64,000 nucleotides of DNA from Ghiorsea sp. (GTDB lineage Bacteria > Pseudomonadota > Zetaproteobacteria > Mariprofundales > Mariprofundaceae). This document shows, one piece after another, positions 1 through 8,921 of the stretch. The notes below the pieces were generated by a model, which saw only the letters and a list, made by a program, of their open reading frames with translations, was not told where the DNA came from and did no database searches. Every line of letters begins with the position of its first letter. Within the stretch, counting starts at the first letter, position 1. Location: NCBI GenBank assembly GCA_027080505.1, contig JALWRX010000123.1, positions 1 through 64,000 on the forward strand, given 5' to 3'. The position numbers were made by a program, and so were the translations under genes.

Positions 1-1663
1 TTTTCACCACCAACAGTGCTTCAATCAAAACCCACACTGCCAATGCAAATATGCTGAAGCCAACAGCCGCGACTGTCCACTGCTCTTTTTCAATCGCGCC
101 TATCATACCCATAATCATACCTGCGATAGTGGTGCCTAGCACCAATAACATGGGTAGCAATGTATAAAGTATAGGTTTCTTTTTACGGTATAGATAGATG
201 GTCACTGTAAGCAATGTTAGCCCTGCTAGGATTTGATTGGTGGTGCCAAATAGTGTCCATAAGAATAAGCCTGCTGGTTTACCATCCATTTCAAAAAAAG
301 CAAAAAAGCCCATGGCTGACACAGCAAGAAAGGTTGCAATATAGCGGTTATCTAATGGTTTTAAGTGAATGGTTTTGCCGATTTCTTGGATATTAAAGCG
401 CAGTAATCGTGCGCCAGTGTCTACAGAGGTCATGGCAAAGCCGACCACAACCACGCTGATAAATGCTGCAGCATAATCATAAGGTATGCCCAGTTGATGA
501 ATAAAATTGGCATTACCTTGGATAAACACACCAAGCTTTTGATGCAAGCCCACTGCTTGCCCCCATGAGCCATAAAAAGCTTCCCAGTCGGCACGGGTTG
601 AGAATGCACCTGCTGTAGTAGCAAGCACAGCAAGCAGTGCCAGTAGTGATTCACCAATCATACCGCCATAACCAACCAAAGGAGCATCAGATTCTTTATC
701 CAACTGTTTGGAAGATGTGCCTGAGGCGACAATACCATGAAATCCTGAAACAGCACCACAAGCAATAACGATAAATAAGAAGGGAAGCATGGGTGGGGCA
801 CCTTCTGGGTTGGGGTTAATGGCTGGCGCAACCCATTCAGGGTCTAGCATGAAGAAACCAATCAACATCATGCCTAAAGCAAGATATAAAAGTAGGGAGT
901 TAAGAAAATCTCTTGGTTGTAATAATAACCAAACGGGCAATACACTGGCTAAAAAGGCATACGCCAATAGCGACCAAGTCCAATCTATTGCTGTAAAACC
1001 TGTGACTGGGTTGTCCAAACCCCACCAAGTAGTGATGAGCATGGCAACAAAACCCAAGGCAATCAAAGGCCAAACAGGTAAGTTCTTTTTATACACCAAA
1101 AAGCCAATCACCATGGCTATCAGCATCAGTGAATATGTGGGGAATACGGCTTCGGGGTGCGCTGTAGGGGCAATGTTGGCAGCATCAGGTGCAGCAAATA
1201 ATCCTGAAATAACAAGCACGAATACACCCATAGCCAGTGCAACAAGGAAGAAAATAACCAATAAGAATAACAAACGTGTGCGTGGGGAAATAACTTCTTT
1301 GGCAATGGAGCCAACGCTATCTCCTTTGTGTCTAGAGGAGAGTACTAAGGCAGAGAAATCATGCACTGCACCAATCAGCAGCGTGCCAAATACCACCCAG
1401 CATAAAGCTGGCAACCAGCCCCAAATCACAGCAATCGCAGGGCCAAGCATGGGAGCCAAACCTGCAATGGATGCGTAGTGGTGTCCGAATAAGATGTATT
1501 TATTGGCAGGTACATAATCAATGCCATCATTCATGCTGTGTGCGGGTGTGATGTTGGCATCATTCAGTTCAAAAACCTTGCGCCCAAGCACTGCTTTGGC
1601 ATAAAAGTGGTAAAAGACAAAGTATAAACTTAAGACCACGATGGCCATAACCGCTGGTGACAT
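1..1663 (-). CDS. cstA: Carbon starvation protein CstA family transporter (3' end outside window)
   Basis: Inner-membrane peptide/pyruvate-type uptake transporter of the CstA/BtsT family. The reverse strand is open from an ATG at 1661-1663 to the window edge, giving about 554 codons without a stop, so the C-terminus is missing. Family hallmarks are visible near the N-terminus: the block NDGIDYVPANKYILFGHHYA and then GPAIAVIWGW, followed by many hydrophobic segments. The start is preceded by a purine-rich AAGGGGAAG ribosome site. The gene is divergent from the PpiC lipoprotein gene. The family is certain; the substrate (peptides or pyruvate) is inferred from relatives. Confidence 0.93.
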   Translation of the reverse strand, partial: MSPAVMAIVVLSLYFVFYHFYAKAVLGRKVFELNDANITPAHSMNDGIDYVPANKYILFGHHYASIAGLAPMLGPAIAVIWGWLPALCWVVFGTLLIGAVHDFSALVLSSRHKGDSVGSIAKEVISPRTRLLFLLVIFFLVALAMGVFVLVISGLFAAPDAANIAPTAHPEAVFPTYSLMLIAMVIGFLVYKKNLPVWPLIALGFVAMLITTWWGLDNPVTGFTAIDWTWSLLAYAFLASVLPVWLLLQPRDFLNSLLLYLALGMMLIGFFMLDPEWVAPAINPNPEGAPPMLPFLFIVIACGAVSGFHGIVASGTSSKQLDKESDAPLVGYGGMIGESLLALLAVLATTAGAFSTRADWEAFYGSWGQAVGLHQKLGVFIQGNANFIHQLGIPYDYAAAFISVVVVGFAMTSVDTGARLLRFNIQEIGKTIHLKPLDNRYIATFLAVSAMGFFAFFEMDGKPAGLFLWTLFGTTNQILAGLTLLTVTIYLYRKKKPILYTLLPMLLVLGTTIAGMIMGMIGAIEKEQWTVAAVGFSIFALAVWVLIEALLVVK

Positions 1664-1710
1664 AAAACTTCCCCTTTTTATTATAGAAATATGGCGATAC
1701 GCTAGCGCAC

Positions 1711-2598
1711 ATGAAAAGTATTGCGAATCCTAGAATATTACCCAAGCAGCAGATGATGTTGGTGTTTGCCTTGATATTATTGTCCTTATTAGGCTGTGAA
1801 AATACAAGTGTGGATAAAGCAGCGCCTCAAGTGGATAGCCCTGTGGTTGCTGTGGTGAGTGGTAAAGAGATTCATGATATTGATATTGATTATGAAATTT
1901 TGAGTATGCCTGAATCTATGCGACATCTTATGCAAGATGAAGAAGCTAGAGCCAAAATATTGTATGTGATGATTCAGCGTGAGGCTGTGGCACAAAAGGC
2001 GAAAGCGATGGGCTTGGACAGAGACCCTTTGGTGCAACACCGTATGCATCAAGCGCAAAACTCTGTGTTAATCCAAAGTATTCGAGATTGGCAAAAACAA
2101 GATATTGCCACGTTTGATGATGCGCAGATTCAAGCGTATTATGATAAACACATTGCTGACTTTAAAATCCCTGAGCAGATTCATGTGCGGCATATTTTGT
2201 TGTCTGATAAACAGAAAGCCTTGGAAGTTTTGAAAATGTTGAAACGTAAACCAGATAGTTTCCCTGCTTTGGCGGCTCAATTTTCTATTGATGATAGTAA
2301 TAAAGGGCGAGGTGGTGATTTAAACTGGTTTGCTAGAGGAACCATGGTGAAACCGTTTGAAGATGTTGCTTTTGCTTTGAGTGAGAAACGGCGTATTAGC
2401 CAACCTGTAAAAACCAAGTTTGGCTGGCATATTATTGAATGGCTGGGTAAAAAAGAGGGCAGCACCCCAAGCGTGGATGATGTGAAAGATGAGGTGGTGA
2501 GTATTTTGCGTAAACAGGCATTGGATACTTGGATTAAACAATTGATGGATGAAGCCGATATTAAGATATTAAAAGCTGAATACAGAAGCGAGGGCTAA
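1711..2598 (+). CDS. PpiC/parvulin-type peptidyl-prolyl isomerase lipoprotein
   Basis: Periplasmic folding factor of the SurA/PpiC type, anchored as a lipoprotein. The N-terminus has a hydrophobic stretch ending in the lipobox LLGC with Cys29. A SurA-like helical region follows (about residues 45-150), then one parvulin domain (about 155-250) with the typical IHVRHIL and the late FGWHIIEW motif. It probably helps outer-membrane protein biogenesis. The start is uncertain: ATG at 1711 gives a long n-region, while the ATGs at 1753/1756 would give a more usual signal peptide, and neither has a good ribosome site. It is a single gene facing away from cstA. Confidence 0.88.
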   Translation: MKSIANPRILPKQQMMLVFALILLSLLGCENTSVDKAAPQVDSPVVAVVSGKEIHDIDIDYEILSMPESMRHLMQDEEARAKILYVMIQREAVAQKAKAMGLDRDPLVQHRMHQAQNSVLIQSIRDWQKQDIATFDDAQIQAYYDKHIADFKIPEQIHVRHILLSDKQKALEVLKMLKRKPDSFPALAAQFSIDDSNKGRGGDLNWFARGTMVKPFEDVAFALSEKRRISQPVKTKFGWHIIEWLGKKEGSTPSVDDVKDEVVSILRKQALDTWIKQLMDEADIKILKAEYRSEG

Positions 2599-2633
2599 TT
2601 TAGGCGGTTTGCTTGCGTGCATCAAAAACGCTT

Positions 2634-4199
2634 TTATGAACTGCAAGATAACATAGAGCACCCTGCTTTTTCTTTTGCCCATTCAGGACGCTTTTGGGCG
2701 AAGATATCTTCTTTATCGGGTTGTTCATCGTATGGCTTTTTCAGCACATCAAAGAGTTGGTACAACATCGATAAATCGCCTGTATTGGCTTTATCAATAG
2801 CAAGTTGTGCAAGATAGTTACGCAGCACATATTTGGGGTTCACAAGATTCATGGCTTGTTTTCGCTTAGCATCGTCATCATTTTGGAGATGTTTCAAATA
2901 ATCATGAAACCAATCTGTCCAAATGCTGTTTGCTTTCATCTTCCAATCAATATCATAAAAAGCAGGGCTAATGATTTGTATGCATTGTTCGACTGTGTTT
3001 TGCGCTGAAATATCGCCAAGCTTTCTAAAAAATATTGTCATATCCGTTTCGATTTGCTCTAAATTATTCATCAGTTGCTCAACTAAAACTTCATCAAAAG
3101 TGTTTAAGCCTAACTTCTGCTGCATCATAGTTTGCCAAGCCTTTTTGTAGGCAGGGGCGTAATCATTGAGTATATCTTGCAAAGGTGATGTGTCTTGAAA
3201 CAAAGGGGCAATGGCTTGTGCTAATTTCATCAAGTTCCAGTGGGCGATATGGGCTTGGTTGCCATAGGCATAGCGGTGAAACTCGGCATCAGTGGTATTG
3301 GGTGTCCAATCGGGATTATAATCTTCCAGCCAACCATAAGGACCATAATCAATGGTTAAACCCAGAATCGACATATTATCCGTATTCATCACCCCATGTA
3401 CAAAACCCACCCGTTGCCAGTGTACAATCATGGTTTGGGTTGTATCACAGACTTCGGCAAACCAACGGGTGTAAGTGTCCGTATTGATGTTATCACCTTC
3501 AATCAAATGGGGGAAATACGTGTGAATGGTAAAGTCCAACAGTGTTTTTAATGTTTTAAGGTCGTTGCGTGAGGCAAATATTTCAAAATTGCCAAATCGT
3601 AAAAAAGAAGGGGCAACGCGGCAAACCACAGCACCATGTTCATAGTCAGCATTGCCATCATAAAACATATCCCGCCACACTTGATCGCCCGTGGCACACA
3701 AGCTTAAAGCACGAGTGGTGGGTACACCCAAATGAAACATGGCTTCACTACACAAAAATTCGCGAATGGATGAACGCAGGACAGCTAAACCATCTGCCGT
3801 GCGGGAATAGGGTGTTTCACCAGCGCCTTTGATTTGTAAAGTCCAACGCTCACCTTTGCTATTGATGACATCACCCAAATTGATAGCGCGACCATCACCC
3901 AGTTGCCCTGCCCAGTTACCAAATTGATGCCCGCCATAACACATGGCATAGGGTTTCATGCCATCGACAAGCGCATTACCTGAAAAGACTTGGGTAAATA
4001 AAACGGAGCGACAGTCTTTATCACTTAAGTCTAAAAGTTCAGCCACTTCGGGGCTATGAATCAATAGTTTGGGTGCTGCGGTTGTTTTAGGGTTTACCCA
4101 TGAATAGCAAGCCTCTAAAACCTGCCTGCGTTGTGCGCCTTGTATAGGGTCGGCAGGTAGTTGATGGGTAAAAGTGTGGTCAAATTTGAGATGTTTAAT
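2634..4199 (-). CDS. selO: Protein adenylyltransferase SelO (YdiU/UPF0061), apparent AUU start
   Basis: SelO is a pseudokinase-fold enzyme that transfers AMP from ATP to proteins. Recognisable blocks are YGGHQFGNWAGQLGDGRA, LQIKGAGETPYSRTADG and the C-terminal SCSS typical of bacterial SelO. The conserved N-terminus (FDHTFTHQLPADP, RRQVLEACYSWV) lies upstream of 4064, the first TTG, and no in-frame ATG, GTG or TTG precedes it. The frame opens after a TAA with ACC ATT AAA. The ATT at 4199-4197 has a GGAG six bases upstream and overlaps the stop of the SMR gene (ATTAA), so an AUU start is proposed, giving 521 residues. The alternative is a shorter protein from 4064 lacking conserved sequence. 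Confidence 0.9.
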   Translation of the reverse strand: MKHLKFDHTFTHQLPADPIQGAQRRQVLEACYSWVNPKTTAAPKLLIHSPEVAELLDLSDKDCRSVLFTQVFSGNALVDGMKPYAMCYGGHQFGNWAGQLGDGRAINLGDVINSKGERWTLQIKGAGETPYSRTADGLAVLRSSIREFLCSEAMFHLGVPTTRALSLCATGDQVWRDMFYDGNADYEHGAVVCRVAPSFLRFGNFEIFASRNDLKTLKTLLDFTIHTYFPHLIEGDNINTDTYTRWFAEVCDTTQTMIVHWQRVGFVHGVMNTDNMSILGLTIDYGPYGWLEDYNPDWTPNTTDAEFHRYAYGNQAHIAHWNLMKLAQAIAPLFQDTSPLQDILNDYAPAYKKAWQTMMQQKLGLNTFDEVLVEQLMNNLEQIETDMTIFFRKLGDISAQNTVEQCIQIISPAFYDIDWKMKANSIWTDWFHDYLKHLQNDDDAKRKQAMNLVNPKYVLRNYLAQLAIDKANTGDLSMLYQLFDVLKKPYDEQPDKEDIFAQKRPEWAKEKAGCSMLSCSS

Positions 4200-4521
4200 G
4201 GTTTACTCCGCTTAAATGAAGACCAACAACGCCTGTAATGATAAGAAGAATACTGAAAAGCTTCATCAAACTTGCCGTTTCATTGAATAAATAAATGCCT
4301 AATACTGCAATCAAAACTGTGCCAAGCCCTGACCAAATGGCATACGCCATGCCGATTTCAAACTTCTTTAAAGCAAGGGTAAGCATGGCAAGTGATGATA
4401 AAAAAAGCACAGCCATGAGCACAGATGGTACGATTTTTGTAAAACCTTGGGAGAACTTCATAGCGGTGGTGCCAGCAACTTCCAATAAAATCGCAGAAAT
4501 GAGAAAAAACCAATGTTGCAT
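4195..4521 (-). CDS. Small multidrug resistance (SMR) family efflux protein
   Basis: A 108-residue inner-membrane protein with four transmembrane helices, the EmrE family size. The proton/drug-coupling glutamate is at position 14 (LLEVAGT) and the conserved tryptophan at 63 (AIWSGLG), exactly where EmrE has them. It exports cationic or guanidinium-like compounds as an antiparallel dimer in known relatives; the substrate here is unknown. It is transcribed divergently from rsmA and its stop codon overlaps the proposed AUU start of selO, so the two genes are probably translationally coupled. Confidence 0.93.
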   Translation of the reverse strand: MQHWFFLISAILLEVAGTTAMKFSQGFTKIVPSVLMAVLFLSSLAMLTLALKKFEIGMAYAIWSGLGTVLIAVLGIYLFNETASLMKLFSILLIITGVVGLHLSGVNH

Positions 4522-4554
4522 AGATGTTTACTCCTTGATTTGTATAGTAGCCCC

Positions 4555-5340
4555 ATGTCTAAACATTCAGGGTCAGAACACTTTCGCGCCAATAAAGCAT
4601 TGGGGCAACATTTCTTGGTCAGTCAAAAAGCCATTCGCACCATTGCAGAAGCTGTACCAGAGGGTGCAAGTGCGATTGAAATTGGTCCAGGACCAGGTGC
4701 TATTACTACTTCGGTGTTAGCGCGTGTAAACCATTTGACGATTGTTGAAAAGGATGACCGCTTTGCAGAATATTGGCAAGCCAAGACAGAGGAATACCCC
4801 AATTTGTCTGTATCGCATGGTGATGTGATGGAAGTATTGGCTGATGTGGTTGCAGCAGACAATCCACAATGGATTGTTGGTAATCTTCCCTACAATATCA
4901 GTGGACCACTAACGGCGTTATTGGCATCGTTTTCTTTGTCTGGTGGTATGGTTTTGATGTACCAAAAGGAAGTAGGGCAGCGGATTACGGCTGAATCAGG
5001 CACAAAGATATATGGCGGCTTATCCGTGCTTGTGCGACACTTTTATGAGCCAAGGAAATTGATAATACTACCATCAGGTGCATTTAACCCACCGCCTAAA
5101 GTACACTCCATGGTGATTCAACTTTTGCCGCATGGCAAAGAGCCCAAATGTGCATACGCAGACTTACAAAAAACAGTGCGCCAAGGTTTTGCGCACCGCC
5201 GTAAAACCATTTATAATCAATTTCGCGGGCAGCTCACGCAAGAGGATTACTTAAGTATTGGCATAGACCCCAAAAAACGCCCCGAACAGCTTGATTATGA
5301 TGATTGGGTACAAATTGCTTTGTTATTAAAGCATAAGTAA
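4555..5340 (+). CDS. rsmA: 16S rRNA dimethyladenosine transferase RsmA (KsgA)
   Basis: Dimethylates two adjacent adenines in the 3' end hairpin of 16S rRNA during small-subunit maturation. The Rossmann methyltransferase fold shows the SAM motif IEIGPGPGAI (residues 41-50) and the catalytic NLPYNIS motif. The C-terminal domain carries FNPPPKVHSMVI and FAHRRKTI, both family signatures. ATG 4555 is preferred over the in-frame ATG 4513, because the latter would overlap the divergent SMR gene and extend past the usual family N-terminus. Length is 261 residues, normal for KsgA. Confidence 0.96.
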   Translation: MSKHSGSEHFRANKALGQHFLVSQKAIRTIAEAVPEGASAIEIGPGPGAITTSVLARVNHLTIVEKDDRFAEYWQAKTEEYPNLSVSHGDVMEVLADVVAADNPQWIVGNLPYNISGPLTALLASFSLSGGMVLMYQKEVGQRITAESGTKIYGGLSVLVRHFYEPRKLIILPSGAFNPPPKVHSMVIQLLPHGKEPKCAYADLQKTVRQGFAHRRKTIYNQFRGQLTQEDYLSIGIDPKKRPEQLDYDDWVQIALLLKHK

Positions 5341-5418
5341 ATGATTGTTAATATAAAGGAAAGGGTATGAAAGGTACGGTTAATATGACAACAATAGTTT
5401 TTGCTTTTGGCTAAAGAT

Positions 5419-5895
5419 TTACCGTAAATCATAGTGCGCCGTTAAGCCTATAGACCAACGCTGTGGCAAGGTGTCGTAACCAATTTGAACGCCAATCACT
5501 TCATCAGTGCCATGAGCATTCCAATTGTTTTTCCATAAGTCGTATCGCCAGCCTAAATTAACATTTACTTTTTTATTATCAGGGCTTACCCATCCGTAAC
5601 CTAGCCCAGTCTGTACGTGACCTAAGTTTCCACTGAGGGGCCAGTGGTAGCCTAAATAGGCATATTCATAACGCTGATGTGACCAGCTTCCATCTGTATT
5701 TGCTAAAGAAGCAGCGAGTCCAATATTCCAGCCTTTGTCATATGCGGTTGAAGTAAGGTCAGCAGAGATAATTCCTCCACCTGATTGTGCAGAACCATAA
5801 GCCACACCAACCACGGTTTCTTCCATCACGGAAGGCTGTGTGATGTACCCTGTTAATAGGAGGATAAAGAGCAAATCAAGGTTCATGTTTCCCAC
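5419..5895 (-). CDS. Hypothetical beta-strand-rich, probably exported protein
   Basis: A 158-residue protein with a short hydrophobic N-terminus (LDLLFILLLTGYI) that could be a signal peptide. The rest is rich in Gly, Tyr and Trp, with alternating strand-like segments such as YAYLGYHWPLSG, QTGLGYGWVS and VNLGWRYDLW. This pattern suggests a small outer-membrane barrel or periplasmic beta protein, but no family was recognised. The C-terminal residues YDLR are not the classic terminal aromatic. It is convergent with rsmA and not in an obvious operon. A second in-frame ATG at 5886 could be the start. Confidence 0.6.
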   Translation of the reverse strand: MGNMNLDLLFILLLTGYITQPSVMEETVVGVAYGSAQSGGGIISADLTSTAYDKGWNIGLAASLANTDGSWSHQRYEYAYLGYHWPLSGNLGHVQTGLGYGWVSPDNKKVNVNLGWRYDLWKNNWNAHGTDEVIGVQIGYDTLPQRWSIGLTAHYDLR

Positions 5896-6064
5896 TTTTT
5901 GTCTATACAGTGCTTATAGTTTAATCATCTGATTAGATTGTATTCAAAATACTTTCCCTTTTGAGGTAGCTGTCAAGCGGGAGGTTAACTGTAAGTGTGC
6001 AAAATGACTCTTATATTTTGGAAAAGTTTGCATTGTAGTTTGTTGCTTTAATTCCGTTCGACTC

Positions 6065-7786
6065 CTAACGCGCAAGAAGAAATACAATCACCAAAGCTAA
6101 AATCAAAGAAACCGACTTCCAAAAAAGAACAGGGCTTCGCTCAATCAAAGGCGGGCGAGCTTTGTTAAGAAACTTTTGATTGGGATGACGTAGGTCAAAC
6201 ACAAATTCAGTGATTTCATCATAGCGTTTGTATGGGTCTGGGCGTACAGCTTTGCGAATAGCCTCATCTACCCACATTGGTATTTCTCTATCATCATCCA
6301 AGACAGATTGATAAGCTAATTTTTTTTGTGCATTTTTGGTGCGTGATTTGGCAACCTCTGTGCCATAGGGGAATCGCCCTGAAAGCATTTGATAAGTGAT
6401 GACAGCCAATGAATACATATCTGAGCGCGGGGTTCCGGGCTCTCCAAGGAAATATTCGGGTGCAGTATACTGCGCTGTGCCAAGTATGTTTTGTTGTAAA
6501 ATAGGGTTGGTGATTTCTAAAATACCTGCCACGTGGGTTGCACCAAAATCAATGATTTTTACTGTACCCGTTTTATCAATCATGATATTTTCAGGCCTTA
6601 AATCTTGGTGCAGCATTTCTAGCCTGTGAAATGCCTGCAAACCTTTGGCGATTTGCTCAATAATATTACGTACTTCTTCCATGCTGGGTTTGGGATGGTC
6701 AACCATCCATTGCGTGAGTGTTTGCCCATCAATATATTCGGTTGCAACATATAAATAATGGTGAGCTCTATTTTGCGGGCATGGTTTGAGCACATGGGGG
6801 TTGTTAATCCGCCTAGCAATCCATTCTTCCAGTAGGAAACGCTCTAAATAGGCGGCATCACCCCTTAAATCAATGGATGGCGTTTTGATGATAGCTGGCT
6901 CTTGGCTTTCTATATCTTTTACCAAATAAACATGGCTGCGGCTGCTGGCATGAATTTTACGCACCACTTCATAACCATCAAACACAGTTCGAGCTTCCAG
7001 TTCAGGTGGAAAGGGCAGAGAGGTGAGTTGCTGATACACTTCCTTTGCCTCTTGTAATGGTAGCTTATCAATACGAACAATTTGAATGGTTAAGTTATCA
7101 TCACTGCCTTGCTCTAAGGCATAGTTTAAAATGACTTTTGCTGCTTTGTCTAAATCGGTGTTATATTTTTCAATGGTTTGGGTGATAAATGAGCCGCTAA
7201 CAAATTCATAAATTCCATCGGTGGTTAAGATAAAAATATCACCTTCTGTAAGCGGTACGGTTTGATGGTCAACATCAAGGTGGGGGTCAATGCCCAAAGC
7301 TCGGCTTAAATAGCTTTTGTGTTGGGAGACGGCAACCCTGTGGTCTTCTGTGAGTTGTTCCAGTGTATCGCCTTGTAAATGGTAAATGCGGGTATCGCCC
7401 ACATGAAATAGATAGGCTGTGGTGGATTTAAGAATCAAAGCACTAAATGTGCAGACATAACCTCTATCTTTAGCTTCATAGCAATAACGGCTTTGTTTGG
7501 TTTGGGCATATAACCATGAATTCATGGCGAGCATAACTTGTTGGGCAGACTTGTGTACCGACCACGCTTCAGAGGTACAATAATAATCGTCTAAGAAACC
7601 AGTCACTGCGGATTCGCTGGCAACTTGGCTTACATCGCTGCTGCTGATGCCATCTGCCAAGGCAATGGCAATCCCTTTGGTTGTTAGTTGGGGCTCTTTG
7701 GGAATGTAAGCACCATGAAAGTCTTGGTTGATAGGTTTTTTACCTTTATCAGAATATTGACCTATCGAGACTTGGAGTTGATTCAT
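6065..7786 (-). CDS. Bifunctional PP2C-type phosphatase / Ser-Thr protein kinase, membrane-anchored
   Basis: One 573-residue chain joins a PP2C phosphatase (about residues 1-245) to a eukaryotic-like kinase (about 270-540) and ends with one transmembrane helix (about 552-572). The phosphatase has the metal-site motifs ADGISSS (Asp45), HVGDTRIY, TTDGIYEF and GSDDNLT. The kinase has HQDLRPEN (His393, Asp395; HRD changed to HQD), IIDFGAT, APE within GTAQYTAPEY, and the conserved SDMYSLA helix. The glycine-rich loop is degenerate (KIHASSRSH). The gene follows the formate/nitrite channel gene on the same strand with 54 bases between them. In Pseudomonas a similar kinase lies beside nitrate/nitrite assimilation genes (recalled), so control of nitrite use is a fair inference. 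Confidence 0.93.
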   Translation of the reverse strand: MNQLQVSIGQYSDKGKKPINQDFHGAYIPKEPQLTTKGIAIALADGISSSDVSQVASESAVTGFLDDYYCTSEAWSVHKSAQQVMLAMNSWLYAQTKQSRYCYEAKDRGYVCTFSALILKSTTAYLFHVGDTRIYHLQGDTLEQLTEDHRVAVSQHKSYLSRALGIDPHLDVDHQTVPLTEGDIFILTTDGIYEFVSGSFITQTIEKYNTDLDKAAKVILNYALEQGSDDNLTIQIVRIDKLPLQEAKEVYQQLTSLPFPPELEARTVFDGYEVVRKIHASSRSHVYLVKDIESQEPAIIKTPSIDLRGDAAYLERFLLEEWIARRINNPHVLKPCPQNRAHHYLYVATEYIDGQTLTQWMVDHPKPSMEEVRNIIEQIAKGLQAFHRLEMLHQDLRPENIMIDKTGTVKIIDFGATHVAGILEITNPILQQNILGTAQYTAPEYFLGEPGTPRSDMYSLAVITYQMLSGRFPYGTEVAKSRTKNAQKKLAYQSVLDDDREIPMWVDEAIRKAVRPDPYKRYDEITEFVFDLRHPNQKFLNKARPPLIERSPVLFWKSVSLILALVIVFLLAR

Positions 7787-7840
7787 GGGCTTATGATAAA
7801 AGCACCCCTGCTACAATAGCAAGAGTGCTTTGAATAAATA

Positions 7841-8650
7841 TTAAGCGTTACGCTGTGGAGAAGTTTTAACGTGAGTGTAATATAATGGTAAACCAACCAA
7901 TACAAACCCACCAACGATATTGCCCAGTACAGTTGGAATTTCATTCCATACCAAGTAATCAACCAATGTGAAACCACCACCCATAATCATGGAGAATGGG
8001 AACAAGAACATGTTAACGATAGAGTGTTCGAAACCCATGAAGAAGAACAGCATGATTGGCATCCACATCGCTAGCATTTTACCTGTTGCAGATGTTGAGA
8101 TCATCGCGCCAACCACACCCATAGAAACCATCCAGTTGCATAACATACCACGGATGAAAATAGTGAACCAGCCACCAATTCCATGTGACTGATAACCCAA
8201 GGTTCTTGCTTCACCAATATGTCCAACTTTTTCAGCAATGATACCACCATTAGTATCATAACCATAGGTGAGTATAAAAGACATGGCAAAGGCTACTAGT
8301 AGTGCGCCACCTAGGTTGCCAAGGAAAACCAGACCCCAGTTGCGCAGGACTTGTTTGATATCAACTCCAGGTCTTTTATCAAGCAAAGCAAGAGGGACCA
8401 AAGTAAAAACACCTGTTAGTAGGTCAAACTTCATCAAATAAAGCATAATAAAGCCTACAGGGAAAAGGACTGCACCAAGTAATGGCGAGCCTGTTTTGGT
8501 TGCGACAGTGATGGCAAATACTGCAGCCAGTGCTAGCATGGCTCCAGCCATAAAGGCACGAATAAGCGTGTCTTTTTTGGACATAAAAATTTTAGATTCT
8601 CCAGCGTCCACCATTTTGGTGACAAATTCTGATGGTTCTAAGTAGGACAT
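7841..8650 (-). CDS. Formate/nitrite transporter (FNT) family channel, NirC/FocA-like
   Basis: Pentameric inner-membrane channel passing formate, nitrite or a related small anion. Six hydrophobic segments are visible, with FNT-type motifs such as FDLLTGVFTL (after TM2), NWGLVFLGNLGGAL and the late GFEHSIVNMF. The start at 8650 (MSYLEPSEF) is chosen because AGGGGA lies six bases upstream; an in-frame ATG at 8713 would add 21 unusual charged residues without a ribosome site. The protein is 269 residues. The substrate is not decided by sequence; linkage to the kinase gene makes nitrite a reasonable guess. Confidence 0.92.
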   Translation of the reverse strand: MSYLEPSEFVTKMVDAGESKIFMSKKDTLIRAFMAGAMLALAAVFAITVATKTGSPLLGAVLFPVGFIMLYLMKFDLLTGVFTLVPLALLDKRPGVDIKQVLRNWGLVFLGNLGGALLVAFAMSFILTYGYDTNGGIIAEKVGHIGEARTLGYQSHGIGGWFTIFIRGMLCNWMVSMGVVGAMISTSATGKMLAMWMPIMLFFFMGFEHSIVNMFLFPFSMIMGGGFTLVDYLVWNEIPTVLGNIVGGFVLVGLPLYYTHVKTSPQRNA

Positions 8651-8921
8651 GCGGTTTCCCCTGTTGTGTTTGTTTTTTATTTTATTGGCAGTTTCTATTG
8701 CCTTAGTACTCATGCGGATATAGCAAGTACTGTTCCACTTAGAGGTTATTGAATTACAACACCTTCCCCTGTGTATATGTCTACTAAATAATCATTTTTA
8801 GATTATATTTTAGGCAAAGATGGTTTATTGTCTGGTAAAAATGAAGTAAATCCTAGCTGCTTGGTTTGGAATATGACTTGCTCAAGCCTGTGAACAAATA
8901 ATGAAGTGGCTGGGGTTTTTT

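Noticed and set aside
789..1478. Long forward frame of 229 codons opposite cstA
   Set aside because: It is the antisense shadow of the clearly conserved transporter, with low-complexity Lys/Ala/Thr composition.
5367..5414. Fifteen-codon frame after rsmA with a good ribosome site (AAGGAAAGG)
   Set aside because: Too short to support, with no recognisable leader function and convergent genes on both sides.
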